Shown: in pieces, positions 8,988-20,015 of the stretch | Numbering within the stretch: the stretch's first letter is position 1 | How the letters are laid out: every line of letters starts with the position of its first letter | Source: Acrasis kona | Lineage: Eukaryota > Heterolobosea > Eutetramitea > Acrasida > Acrasidae | Direction: 5' to 3' | NCBI GenBank assembly: GCA_026419775.2 | Contig: JAOPGA020001756.1 | Coordinates: 1 to 24,766 of the forward strand | DNA: 24,766 bases | The notes under the pieces: generated by a model | What the model was told of the DNA's origin: nothing | The model's input: only the letters and a program-made list of their open reading frames with translations | Database searches by the model: none | Position numbers and translations under genes: made by a program

Positions 8988-10297
8988 ATGGAGGCAAGAA
9001 CACCGTTGAATGTGCTTTTTGCCTCTGCTTCGGGTAACGCTGAATCGATAGCGAAGCGCATATATGAAATTTGCCAAAGCAAGAAATATACCGCTGAGTT
9101 TATGGATTTGAACAACTTCAAGGACAAAGAGCTTCCCAAACGGAAAGCGGGATCGGCATTAAACATGATTATCGTTTGTTCTACAACAGGAAATGGAGAT
9201 GTACCGGAAAATGGAGATAAATTCTTCAGGTTTATAAAGAGGGCGTCACAACCAAAAGATTTATTTGACGGAGTGCGGTATGGAGTATTGGGTCTTGGAG
9301 ATACCAACTATGATAAATTCTGCAACGCTAGTAAATTAATTGACAGAAGATTATCAGAATTAGGAGGTCAGAGATTTTGTACACACGGTGCCGCTGATGA
9401 TGCCACTGGTCTTGAAGAAGTAGTGGAACCATGGATCGACCAACTAAAATCTCATCTAGACGAGTTATACCCCACCACCGCAGCCCCAGTAACAAGAAAG
9501 CATTCGTCGCACCAAGACGACGTCGCTAATTTTGCGCCAGCAGGTTGCTACGTTAAAGTGACTTTGACAGATGGTGAGTCCCATGAAGGGCATAAGCTGC
9601 CCAAGACCAACAACCAAGGACCTTTTGACATTAAAAATCCATTTAACGCAAAAGTCATAACGGCGAGGTATTTGACGCAGTCAGGTTCCGAGAAGCAGGT
9701 ACTTCACATGGAACTGGACATTAGCGGATCAGGTATCGACTACTCTCCTGGAGATGCCATCGGTATCATACCACAGAATGACGAGGATTCGGTCAAGACA
9801 TTACTACAAACATTAAAAGTTTATGAACAAAAAGATCAATTAATAAAATGTGAATGTATCGATGACCAAAAGGAGGAGTTATTTCCTCGTCATTTGCAGC
9901 AAGATGAACCAATTACTCTTTTTGACTTGTTTTTAAATGTCCTAGATATTGAAGGTACATTATCTCCTAACACCCTTCGCATGCTCGCTGAATGTTGTAC
10001 TGAAAAGAACGACAGGCACGATTTGACTGTTTTGTCTCTTCCACACGTCAATGCCGGTGCTTATCGCGTCAAGATCAGTCAACAACATGCTTCTTTATGT
10101 GACATTTTAAAATTGTATCCTTCTTGTCAACCTTCCTTACAACAAGTGTTGCAATGGTTGCAGCCCATAAAGCCACGCTACTATTCTATATCTTGCAGCC
10201 CTCTACGGCATCCCAACTCCATTCACATAGCGTTCACTATTGTAGAATGGGAGACACCACCTCCACAACGGTCTAAAAAGTATGGTGTTTGTACTCG
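8988..10297 (+). CDS. MTRR: Methionine synthase reductase, 3' end missing
   Basis: Diflavin reductase that reactivates cobalamin-dependent methionine synthase using NADPH, FAD and FMN. The FMN-binding flavodoxin domain comes first: LFASASGNAESIAKRIYE binds phosphate, then STTGNGDVPENGDKF and YGVLGLGDTNYDKFCN. Its end, ADDATGLEEVVEPWI, is closer to MTRR than to P450 reductase or NDOR1. The FAD domain has PGDAIGIIPQND and the RYYSISCSP flavin-binding motif. The frame breaks off in GVCT-x-W, matching the MTRR signature GVCTGW, at the ambiguous base 10298; the NADPH-binding domain is therefore absent. I prefer ATG 8988 (good context, right at the domain) over in-frame ATG 8928, which would add 20 residues. 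The missing C-terminus is most simply an assembly join, not a biological truncation. No intron is visible in the 1.3 kb present. Confidence 0.88.
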
Positions 10298-10298
10298 N
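10298..10298. other. Ambiguous base marking a probable contig join
   Basis: A single N at which the plus-strand reductase gene stops in mid-domain and the minus-strand ASH protein gene also loses its C-terminus. Two convergent genes both broken at one base is the signature of two contig ends placed together. Confidence 0.7.
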
Positions 10299-13200
10299 TG
10301 GTATCGATGAACAAGGATTGATTGTGATGATGAGCGACTGGCGATTTGATGATTGATTTGTGCAAATTGATTTTGCATCGAAACGTAATTGTCTTTTTGG
10401 AATCAAAATCTTTGGATTCCAAAACGATCATTTTACCACAAACATCGCTCTCTCCTCCTCCATTCGATAACTGATCGCTCGATGCTTTGCATTGAATGTT
10501 GATCACTTGTACGCCGCCCGATGGAACGGAAAAGGAAATACCCTGTTCCGTCCTCTTGTACTTTTGGTTCGCCACCGATCCATCGCCATCGTTCTTTTCG
10601 AACGCAAGCGTTTTTTGAATCTCTTCCAATCTAGTTTGTAAGATTGGAATTTTGGATTTTTTTTCTTTTCGAATGGCAATTCTTAATTTATGTTCCACGT
10701 GTTCCTTTTCTTGTTCCAATTTATCCAATTCGCCGCTCGATTTGACTTGTTCCAATTCATAATTGAATCGTAACCATTCGTTCCATGGCGCCTGATCCAT
10801 CAACAATTCAAACTGTCGAATCCTCTTGGAACCATTGGTCACGATGATTCTCTTCCATTCGCTCTGTTGTTCGTTATTATTGATGATTCCAAAATCCAAA
10901 TCATCATTTTGAATGGTGAATCGTTCGTGTTTTTCTATATCTGCTTTGATGGTCACCATTTGAGTGTCGGCGTGATCCTGCACGTTGATGAAGGCGATCG
11001 TTTCTTGAAATTTACCTGCCAATCCAGGTTTGAAATACAATTGTAATTCTCTACTTCCGTAAGACGTGACGATTCCAAAATTCTCTTCTGCGTCAGAATC
11101 GTCGATGGTCAAATGAGTCGAATTGATGCTTCCTGTTTTTTGTATGTGATACAATAGCGGCACTTCGCTCATGTTGGTGATTGAAATTGTTTTTTTTCGA
11201 TCTTCCGTGTCGAGCACCGATCCGAAATGAATGTGTTTTTGCGTCAAGTTCATGATGCTTCTACAAATACGTGCCTGAATGATTAATTCTCTGGGTGGAA
11301 TTTCGATGGGACGATCAGATTGATGATGATGATGATCCATCAAGAATGAATTCATCGAATTGGGCGATATGGATAGATTGTGATGATACGGCGTGCTTGG
11401 TGTCGTGGTCGTGTCGAATAAATCATTGTGAACATCTAACAATCGAATGTACAATCGTTCTTCAATCTTTTTCAAATTGGCTCCGGAATGGGACTGTCGT
11501 AGGTTAGATTTGGGTTCGAATACTGCATAGGCGGTGATTTGTTCGGAATGTTTGAGTTCGATTTCGCGACATGGAATTAATTTATTGGTCTTGATTGCAT
11601 TTTGTAATCGTTGTTGTAATCCCAAATATCTCTTCACGATTTGATCGTCATTGTTATGATCGGTTTGTTCCAACGTGAAATTTAATTTTTCATATTCTTG
11701 TACCAAGTGATCCATTTCTTCCTTACAATCCACAATTTGATATGATTTGTCCAACGTGGGAGATGAGATTGACACCGGTGATAACGAACCATTGGCGTGA
11801 TCCAAAATGGTCATGGACATTACTTTCGAATGTAAGGTGTTGTTTTGTTGTAACGTGTTGGTCAATTCGGATACTTGACTGGTGGTGATGGCAGTTGGTT
11901 GCGTGCTCAATCTCTGCACGTTCTTTTCGAACGAACGATGATTGGTAACCTTCATGTTTCGATTCGCAGTGTAAATTGATATTTCGTCCGTGCTGCTGCT
12001 GGTGATGCTTAATCGAATGTTTCGTTGTTGCTTCCAAATGTTGCTCAGGTTGAACTTGCGAATGTCAAAGCTGTTGAGCACCAATGGGTTTTGGTATTGA
12101 ATGCTCTTCACAAAGTTGTGACTGGTAGTGGTGTGTACGTCGTAGAAGAGCGCATGGAACGTCAACATGTTCTTGTCAATGTTGTTGGATTGTATTTCAA
12201 TCATGTTTTCGTTCGATGCATTGTTCTTGTTGAGGATGGTAATTTGACGCAAGTATTTTGGATTGACTTTTCTTGGTGATAATCGAAACACGAGATCAAT
12301 CTTTTGTCTTGATGGAATGATGGCTTCTTTGGTGTCGCAGGTGATGACCTTGCTGACGAACCTTACTGAAATGTTGGCTGGTAGTTCGCTGTGATTCACG
12401 ACTTGTACCGTGGCGTATTTGAACGTTCCGATCGTTGCATCTCCGAGGTTGACGTGTTTTTGTACGGTCGTGATTTTTGATGTACATACATGAGCCTATT
12501 CATGGGTTAGTGATTGTGCGTTGAAGAATACATACTTGACAAGGTAGTGATGTTGATGATTTTGCGTTGCGATCAGTTTTGCACTTGAATAAGAGTTTGA
12601 ACTTGCGTGGCGAAAGACTTGTTTCGTCTTCGAGTCCATCGTAGGTGAAGCCGGGAGAGTCCTTGTCACATGGTGTTGATGGCGAAGTGATGCCTACCTT
12701 GCTTAGAGCCTTTGGAGCGATGCTTTTGTAAAGTACATCAATGACTTGTTGTGAGTGGGGAGGAATTACGATCTCTTCCACACGTTGGCAGTCCTCCTCT
12801 TCAGTGTTTTGATCGTCCTTTGGTTCTTGTTCCTAAAAGTAATTAGACAATGAATTAATCATGTACATACTCTCTCTGGTGGTGTTTTTCCATCTCCGCT
12901 CTTGATTGAAAAGTATACGGTACCTTCAGATGCTTCACAGCTAAAATAGACATCCAATGTATCGTTTGAAGTATTTTTTAAAGTGAGCGTGCGAGTGCGG
13001 ACGGATCCAGTGTACATGTCTCCAAAGTCCAAGGAGTTGAGAGCATATAATCCTCTTGCATCACTAACGATCAATCCAGAGTCCTTGTCAAGCTATTATT
13101 TGTTAGATGGAATCATACGTCGAACGACTCACTTCATTTAAAACATTGACTGATCTCAAATGGATGGAGCTAAAGTTGTTGTCATTGTTTACATTCTCAA

Positions 13201-14084
13201 GGTAGATTGTAGAGTGCATGTCTCCAATCACAACTGGCGTGAAGGTGACGGATACTCTAATTTGAGAGAATCCCTTGACTAGTATCCGTGATCCAATTCT
13301 AAAAAAAAGTTAAACAAAACATGTGGAAAAGAAAATATACGTTTTTCCGCTTTCATAGTCAGTAAATTCAACATTACTACTCTCCACGTCCAAATTGAAC
13401 AGTAGAGGAATCTCGCTTCTGTTCCAAACCGTAAAGTCCTTTACATGCTTCCTACTCAGAATGCAAGTACCAAAATCAAGATCTGTTACGTTTGTTTCTA
13501 ACAAACTATAACAAAGCGACGCGGAGAACTTAATCTGTTCGTCTTGAGACTATTGTTACAGTTAGTGGATTCAATGTGAGTGTTGGACAAACTCTTTGGT
13601 CAATTGTGTGGGCTGATAAAAGTAATGTGCCGTTCACGTCAAATTTTGAGTGTTGCTTTGTTGAGGCCTGATATTAGATCAGTAATGAGTTGAATAAAAG
13701 TTACCCCTTGATCGGACATGTATTGTTCATAGTACTTTTTGGTTTGAAAACTAACATTCATGATTTTCGTCTCGCCAGCAGGTATTTTAACATTATCAAT
13801 GTCGCCGATAGAATCAAATAAATAGTTTCGGCTGTTCGAGTCGGAATCAATGTTATCCAGTTGCTCCTAATAATTTTTTTTAGTTGCTGATTTTCGTTGT
13901 TTTTACTAACTTGGAATTTAACGCTGGAATCGCTGGACTTCAAATCAAGTACAATGCTACATGATGCTAAATTTCGAACGTGAAACTCCTGATAAAATCT
14001 CTTTGTAGTAGGCTGTAACGGAAGGTCGATTTTTATGTGATCCAACCGTTCTCTTTTAACATCTATAACTTCGAACAATGGCAT
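10299..14084 (-). CDS. Multi-exon ASH/MSP-domain protein, probably ciliary; C-terminus missing
   Basis: Eight exons: 13911-14084, 13705-13866, 13560-13667, 13341-13528, 13133-13298, 12871-13092, 12536-12832 and 10299-12495, joined by introns of 31-44 nt, give about 1170 residues in one frame. The junction at 13529-13559 (31 nt) is the least certain. The product is built of immunoglobulin-like ASH/MSP units, recognisable by L-D-F-G followed by a strand ending in N-x-S/T: LDFGTCILSRKHVKDFTV, LDFGDMYTGSVRTRTLTL, IHFGSVLDTEDRKKTISI and LDFGIINNNEQQSEWKRI, with an acidic/basic coiled segment near residues 1030-1080. Proteins of this design (Hydin, CFAP65, CFAP47, DLEC1, SPD-2 relatives) act in axonemes or centrosomes. 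I cannot choose between them. ATG 14084 has an in-frame stop close upstream. It shares a 114-bp divergent promoter with the kinesin gene. Confidence 0.78.
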
Positions 14085-14198
14085 CCAAATTCACCAAGTT
14101 GAACTCGTTACAATAATAATTTAAATTATTGTAAGTTGTAGAGCTGTATAAATAGACATACCCAATTTTGACGAATTGCAATAATTCAATAACAAATT
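14085..14198. promoter_or_regulatory. 114-bp shared divergent promoter
   Basis: This gap separates the start codons of the ASH protein gene (minus) and the kinesin-7 gene (plus). It contains AT-rich sequence with AATAATTTAAATTATT (a perfect palindrome) near 14114-14129 and a TATAAATA at 14146-14153 oriented to the kinesin gene. Shared expression of the pair is inference. Confidence 0.5.
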
Positions 14199-16191
14199 AT
14201 GAGCGACAACGAAACTGCAGCTAGCCAGCAAGCTCCAAATTCTGCTCCTTCTCCAGCGAAAGGAAGCTCTGGGAGGGTCAAAGTAGTTGTAAGATGCCGC
14301 CCATATCTCAAGAAGGAATTAGATAGAGGAGAAGGAGAGAAGGAAATACCATTTATACTTGTTCCAGAGGAAGGAAAGGTCGAACTACCCGCCAGAAGTG
14401 AAAATGAGCAATCTCAAGCCATGGTCTTCGACCATGTGTACGATATGAATAGTAATACTCAAGACGTATACAACGAGGTATTAAAAGATATGATTGAATC
14501 TACTGTAGAGGGATACAATGGTATGAATAATTTAGAGTTAAAGCTAACAAATTATAGTCACCACATTCGCTTACGGTCAAACTGCTTCTGGTAAAACGTT
14601 CACAATGATGGGTACTGATGAGAGACCTGGTATTATTCGCTTATCGATGCAAACCATTTTCAATTATTTCAAACAAAATACAACCGAGTCTCGTACGTTT
14701 TTGGTCAGAGTGAGTTACATGGAAATTTATAATGAGAAGGTATTCGATTTGTTGAGCAAAGACCACAAACAAGTAAAAGTTCTTCAAGACAAGAATAAGA
14801 ACATTGCTTTTGATGGTCTACGAGAGGAAGTAGTTAGAGACGTAGAGGAAGTCATGCACATTATCAAAAAAGGAGAGAACTTTAGATCTGTAGAAAAGAC
14901 CTTTGCCAACGACAACAGTAGTAGATCCCATACCATTTTTAGAATGGTTATAGAAAGAAAAGAAGAGTTCGAATTAAACGAAGAGGTTAATGGCAAGAAC
15001 GTTACAAAAAAGAAAACTATTGTGCGCATTGGTAACCTCAACTTGGTTGATTTGGCTGGTTCTGAGAACGCATCCAAACACGACAGTGATGAAAGAGCTA
15101 GAGAAGGTAAAAATATCAATTTATCCCTACTGCATTTGAAGAACATTATCTTGAGGTTGAGTAAGGGCCAAAAAATTGAATCCTTCAGAGATAGCAAGCT
15201 AACTCGTATCTTGAGTCAATCTCTAGGAGGAAACGCAAGAGTAGCAGTTCTTTGTGCTATCAATCCTATTTATGATAATTATGGAGAAAGCAAGCAGACA
15301 TTGCACTTTGGAAACTGCGCTGGTATGATCAAGGTCGCACCAACCGTGAATAGTGACGCTGGAAGTGCCATGATTGTAAAATACCAACAAGAGATTGATG
15401 CTCTTAAGCAAGAGATGATGATGCTACGTGAAAAAGTTGCTCAATACGACAATGAGATTGTAAGCAAAGCTTCCGACGAAATTGTAAGCAAAGCCTCCAA
15501 ACCAAATAGCGATGCTGTCACTGCAGAGGATATCATACAGGAGATCAATGCAGAGGGATCAAACAATAATGAAGATGGTGGTGAACCGAACGAAAACCTC
15601 AATGATTCTCTTCACCAAACTATAAATTTGAGAAACAGCGTAAATTTGGACGTCCACAAATTGCAGCAAACAATGAAAGATTTGAACAAATATATAATTT
15701 CAGAGGACACTCTACAATATTCAGAATCAGATGAGGCTAGATTGGAGAGAGAAGCAATGATTTTAGAGATAGAAGAGGAGCGTCGTCACTTGGAGGAGCT
15801 CTTAAAGACCGAATCAGAGAATAGATTGTTAAGAGAACAAGAGGCGGACGAAGCCAGGGGCCAAAGAGAAGAAGCTGTTTTTGAACTAGAGTCTGTCAGA
15901 GGAGAGAAGGATGTTCTTCATGGAGAGCTTGACAACATGAATGAGAATCTCCCTGTTGCCTATCAACTTCTTCTTGCCGATTTCCAACAGTTGGAACAAC
16001 AAAGGTCTCAAGAGACTCATGACATGAATGAGACTGTTGCCAAATTATATTCTACACTACTGCAAAAGGACGATGAAATCAAATCACTGCAGAAGGAGCT
16101 TAAGGATAATGCCGAACATACGCAGTTGCTTGAGAAGAGGTGCGCCCAGTTAGAAAGAAGATTTGAGAAGATGTCCAAAGAGAAGTCATAA
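14199..16191 (+). CDS. Kinesin-7 (CENP-E-like) motor protein
   Basis: N-terminal plus-end-type kinesin motor of 651 residues from exons 14199-14520 and 14558-16191. The 37-nt intron (14521-14557) has GTATG...CTAAC...TAG and splits the motor just before the P-loop, so neither open frame alone contains a full motor. After joining, the P-loop GQTASGKT lies at residues 114-121, switch I NSSRSH at 227-232 and switch II LVDLAGSE at 270-277. FAYGQTASGKTFTMMGT, VRVSYMEIYNEKVFDLL and RDSKLTRIL are closest to kinesin-7. Expected GYNGTIFAYG reads GYNVTTFAYG here. A coiled coil (about 400-640) rich in Glu, Arg and Leu follows; there is no long CENP-E tail. The role may be spindle or flagellar transport. 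A possible poly(A) signal AATAAA is at 16225-16230. Confidence 0.9.
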
Positions 16192-16451
16192 ATTAATTTT
16201 TGAATTGTAGTAGTACGTAGTATTAATAAAATCAGTTGTTGATATTCGACGTAGAAGTTGTAGTTCGAATGTTTGATTGTGGATTGTTTATGTTAACTTT
16301 TTAACAAGAGGTAAGTTGAAGTTGTTATACGATGTTTCCTGTGATCCAGGTCATTACTTCTCATTTATCTTATCGTGTGGTGACGCTCTGCTCAACGTTA
16401 TTTTTTCTGGCGGGATTTTTTGTTTTACAAAACTGAAACACCTACAGTGAA

Positions 16452-17914
16452 ATGAACCACCCTCAACTAGCATCATATAGAACACTGAATAGAGGCGCTT
16501 ACACTGTTCTTTCGAAAGATGAATTAGAGAGAATAAAAAATTCAGTAAAAGACTTGAATGTTGAAGAGCAAGAGCAAACAATAAGAGTACATTATTAATT
16601 AAATTAAACATTAATTATTGTTAGAAACTTGCACTGAAAGAGAAAAGCGACGAAAGAGTTAGAGGATGGGGTAACACTATCGAGGGTTTAAGAACCAAAA
16701 AAGAGCAAGTTCGTGAAGAAAGACTCCGAAAAGAAGAGGAGGAGAGACAACGTATCGATCGCGAGGAAGCAATATACCAAGCAGAACAACGCAGAATACA
16801 AATTGAGAGAGCAAATAAGTTGCTATACCAAGAGAATGACAGAGTAAAAGGGTTTAACAGCAAAATTCTTATGACAGAAGTTATACACCAAAGAAAACAG
16901 CAGATGGATAATAAGAGTAGAAAGGAAGATCTGGAAAAGCATCTAGACATGATTTTCGTTGAAGAACAAAAGGCTGCGATTGAAAGAGCTGACGAAATGA
17001 AGAGGCAACAAGAAGAACAAGCGCGTCAGGATGCGATTCAAGTCAAACTAGAACAAAAAAGACAAGTTCAAGAACAGTTAAGGGAGAAGAAGAAAATGGA
17101 GGCGGACAAGATTAAAGAAAGAGAATTAGTAAGAGCTACTATTGAGGCTAGTCAAAATAGAGAGATTGAAGCGATGCAACAAAAGAGACTCAAAGAGTTG
17201 GAAATCTCTCGCGACTACTTTGATGAAAATGAAAAATCACTTGAAAGAAGACGTCAAGAACTTGAAATGGAAAAGAATGAAGAAAAGAGACTACTTGATT
17301 ATGTTCGATTTAAGCAGGAAAAATTGGACGAACAACGTAGAAGAGAAAAACAACGATTCCAAGAGCGTTTGGATGTAAAGAACAAACTAATAGAAAAGCA
17401 AGCAAAGCAGATTCGTGATATGGACAGAGAGACAGAAGAACGCTTACGGAGGCAAGAACAGGAGGTTGAAGAAAGAACTAGACAATTAGAGGATCAAGAG
17501 AAGCAGAGATTAAGGAAAGTCAAAGCCAATATTGATGACAGCAGAAACTTGCAACTTAAAATCAAAAAGAACAAGGCGGACAAAATCAAAGCAGAAGAGA
17601 GGGACTATTACGAAGCTCTTCAGAATCACAATAGACAACTTGCAATTGAAGACGAAGTGCAGAGAACAATATCAAGAGAGAAGAACAAGAATGTTCAAGA
17701 AATACAAATCCAACAAATTCGTGAGAAGGACGAACAGTCGGAACTTGAAAAGCAAAAGATTAAGCGCGAAGGTAGACTCATGAGAAAAGCTATAAAACAA
17801 GACGAGGCGCGCTTCCAAGAATACGTTTTGGATGCATTGATGGAGAATGCGGATCAGGGTAAAGACGTTACGCCAATACTTTTGTATAATAAGAAAGAGA
17901 AAATACTTCAATAG
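16452..17914 (+). CDS. CFAP210: CFAP210 (CCDC173)-like axonemal coiled-coil protein
   Basis: Microtubule inner protein of ciliary doublets, by family. Exons 16452-16586 and 16625-17914, with a 38-nt intron (16587-16624), give 474 residues. Almost the whole chain is charged coiled coil (trichohyalin-plectin-homology type). The N-terminus carries LSKDELERIK, then ERVRGWGNTIEGLRTKK, QRRIQIERANKLLYQENDRV and a KILMTEV stretch. These align with the conserved SEDEL, ERVKNWTNTI..R.KK, NAK..QF.QTDRV and LLLTEV blocks I recall from vertebrate CFAP210. The C-terminal ARFQEYVLDALMENADQG also fits. The start Met follows a possible 3' splice site (CTACAG at 16441-16446), so an upstream exon is possible. 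It follows the kinesin gene on the same strand and converges on SmF with 51 bp between stops. Confidence 0.8.
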
Positions 17915-17965
17915 TTACAGCACATCCAGATAATTCATGTAAAATATCGTTGTAAAATTAACATC

Positions 17966-18343
17966 TTATTGTGCTACTTGTTCGTCCATTGTTTGATCTT
18001 TCTCTTCCTCCTCTTCTTCTTCGGGTACGCCACGGATATATAACACATTGTTGCAACGAATCAATACTTCTCCAAGGTTGCCTGTAATTTTCCCCTCAAT
18101 GATTTCTTCTGTATTCGCGAGTTGAAGGTTCATATAAGAATCAACGGATATTAAATACCCTATAAAACATCAGCGCACATTAAATGAAAGGAACAAACCT
18201 TTGTATTCAAGACCCCATTTTAGTTTCACAACGACCGCTTTACCTGTTAGATCATTTAAGAAGGGTTTTGGGTTCACAAGGTTCTCTAGCAACTAAAATA
18301 GGTGGTTATACAATTTAATTGGTGTATGGAATACCTCAGACAT
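17966..18343 (-). CDS. SNRPF: Spliceosomal core protein SmF, three exons
   Basis: Member of the Sm heptameric ring on spliceosomal U snRNAs. Exons 18335-18343, 18199-18292 and 17966-18159 join to 98 residues beginning [18 protein letters not shown]; the first exon codes for only three residues. Introns are 42 nt (18293-18334) and 39 nt (18160-18198), both GT...AG. The Sm1 motif includes [18 protein letters not shown] and SYMNLQL; the Sm2 motif is [14 protein letters not shown], with the RNA-contacting loop RCNN. The family signatures NPKPFLN..TGK and YMN.QL identify SmF rather than another Sm or LSm protein. An acidic EEEEEEE stretch and a short tail end the chain. No open frame of normal size reveals this gene because of the small exons. 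It is divergent from the BRCA1-like gene with 184 bp between starts. Confidence 0.95.
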
Positions 18344-18527
18344 TATAAACCTCTCCTCTTTATTTTGGTTGAACAAAACATAGTTGAGTTGGTTGTTTGT
18401 TGGTAAATGTTCAAGTTGCTTGAACTCTAAATCCCATAGAATAATCCAATAGCAATCGTGTTGTGTGGTAACAGCTAAGGAATTCCTTTGAGAACTTGAA
18501 CATATTGTGGTTGACAGCAAGAAAAAC
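18344..18527. promoter_or_regulatory. 184-bp shared divergent promoter
   Basis: Gap between the SmF start (minus) and the BRCA1-like start (plus). No motif stands out. On the minus strand the reading frame stays open upstream of the SmF Met, but the sequence shows no SmF or other family similarity there and I take it as chance. Confidence 0.45.
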
Positions 18528-20011
18528 ATGGCAATCACGGTTGATGATCTTGAAGGACTGTTGAAGGGTATGCAATGCGTTGTATGGTTCGTATATCATT
18601 TTAACTTGATTAACATATCAGCCTAGAGACGTGGACGGATCCTGCAATCACCCCCTGTAGTCATATTTTCTGCAGGGGTTGCATCGAACAAAGTTTACGA
18701 AACAAACAAATTTGTCCCCTATGCAATCACCCCATCATCAAAAGATCACTAACGAATGTTCAACCACTAAGAAATGTGGTGAATGAAATCAACAAATTAA
18801 AAGAAAAGATTGAAGAATACGCAGCGGGCAATGCAAGCACTGTTGCTGTTGCTGTAAATGCTCCAGTTGAAGAACCGAAAAAACGATTAACCCATGAAGA
18901 AATAATGCGCAAGTATTACAAGCCACCTCAACAAGAAGAGGAAGAAGAGCCCCGTCCTAGAAAAGTTGTTCGAAGAAGAATATCACACAATACCGAATCA
19001 CAATCATCAGACACATTAGACAATACAACAGTTGTCAATGCAGAAGAAACAAAAGAAGACAAAATATCTCGCATAAGATCACAAATCGAACAAAGATTAG
19101 CAAAAGTAAAACAAGTGCAGCAAGTTTTAGCCGAAATCAAACAAAACGGAGTAGATAATTTATCTTTCGAAAAATACACCATTCTAAGGCCAATACTTAA
19201 TGCAGTCATAGACCAACAAGAACCTTCACCTAAAAGACGAAAGACTTCACATTCGCTACCTTCTGCGTCCACATCTACGTTCGACGTCGTCGCCACGCCA
19301 CCAACTGTCGAAGTCGACTCACAAACATCAACCACATCTACAACCAGAAAGAGCAATCGAAAACGCATACCATCACTAAAAGCATCAGAAACAACGGCAC
19401 CCATTCCACGACCTTCGCCCGTTGCCATTCAACAAGAAATCATAGTCGACGACGAAAGCAGCAGGGACTCCAGAGCAGAAGAACGCGAAAGGGACCAAAT
19501 TGTCGCTAGTCAAAGTCAAGCCGTCCAAAAACAAACATATGTGTTGTGCGGCACCGTGCTCAACAAAGAACAGGCCTCCGAATTGGATTACATGTGTAGA
19601 AAGATGGGTGCCAAATTGTCCGTAAAAATGACGCCACAAGTCACTCATGTCATCACTCCAGTCGACCAAGAATACATCGCCAGAAGAACCATGAAGTTTA
19701 GTAGCGGTATCGTGTGTGGTGCCTGGATCGTTGGTTTCCCATGGGTACAAAAATGTATCGAACAACTTGGTTTCGTAGATGAAGTAGACTACGAGGTGAG
19801 AGGAGATCACACCGCCGTGGATGGACCCAAATTAGGTAGACTCGCTAAGAACAATGCAAGCACTGGCATATTGAGTAATTTGTACATTTATCTACATGGT
19901 CAGTACAAGAGTCCAAATCCTAGCAAGAGCGAGTTGACTAATTTGGTAAAGTGGGGTGGTGCCACTGTGTTGAAGCAGGTACCAAGGGAAGAAGAACTCA
20001 CGAAGAAGAGC
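18528..20011 (+). CDS. BRCA1: BRCA1-like RING and tandem-BRCT E3 ligase, 3' end missing
   Basis: DNA-damage-response ubiquitin ligase by family. Exon 1 (18528-18586) and exon 2 (18622-20011) are joined by a 35-nt intron (18587-18621, GTTCG...TTAAC...CAG). Splicing creates the codon for Cys20 and completes a C3HC4 RING: C17, C20, C32, H34, C37, C40, C51, C54. Spacing and LE after the second Cys, HIFC, CPLC and KRSL after the last pair match BRCA1 specifically. A 270-residue low-complexity, charged linker with basic KRRK and RKSNRKR patches follows. BRCT1 starts near residue 325 (YVLCGTVLNKEQASELDYM) and has GAWIVGFPWVQKCI; the inter-BRCT GPKLGRLAKNN leads to BRCT2 (SNLYIYLHGQYKSP), which stops after about 50 residues at the ambiguous bases 20012-20015. 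No ankyrin repeats, so BARD1 is less likely. The truncation is probably an assembly gap. Confidence 0.87.
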
Positions 20012-20015
20012 NANN
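20012..20015. other. Ambiguous bases at truncated BRCT domain
   Basis: The string NANN interrupts the second BRCT domain. After it the frame ends within a few codons and the following DNA has no BRCT-like reading frame, so a contig join or collapsed gap is likely. Confidence 0.65.

Noticed and set aside
18344-18599. Minus-strand open frame running in phase into the SmF start, with a WD-like stretch
   Set aside because: No SmF protein has such an extension, the sequence matches no family I know, and it overlaps the first exon of the BRCA1-like gene on the other strand.
18776-18778. GTG at the head of the long BRCT frame as a start codon
   Set aside because: Upstream sequence in the same frame encodes the second half of a RING finger and is joined by a tiny intron to an ATG exon.
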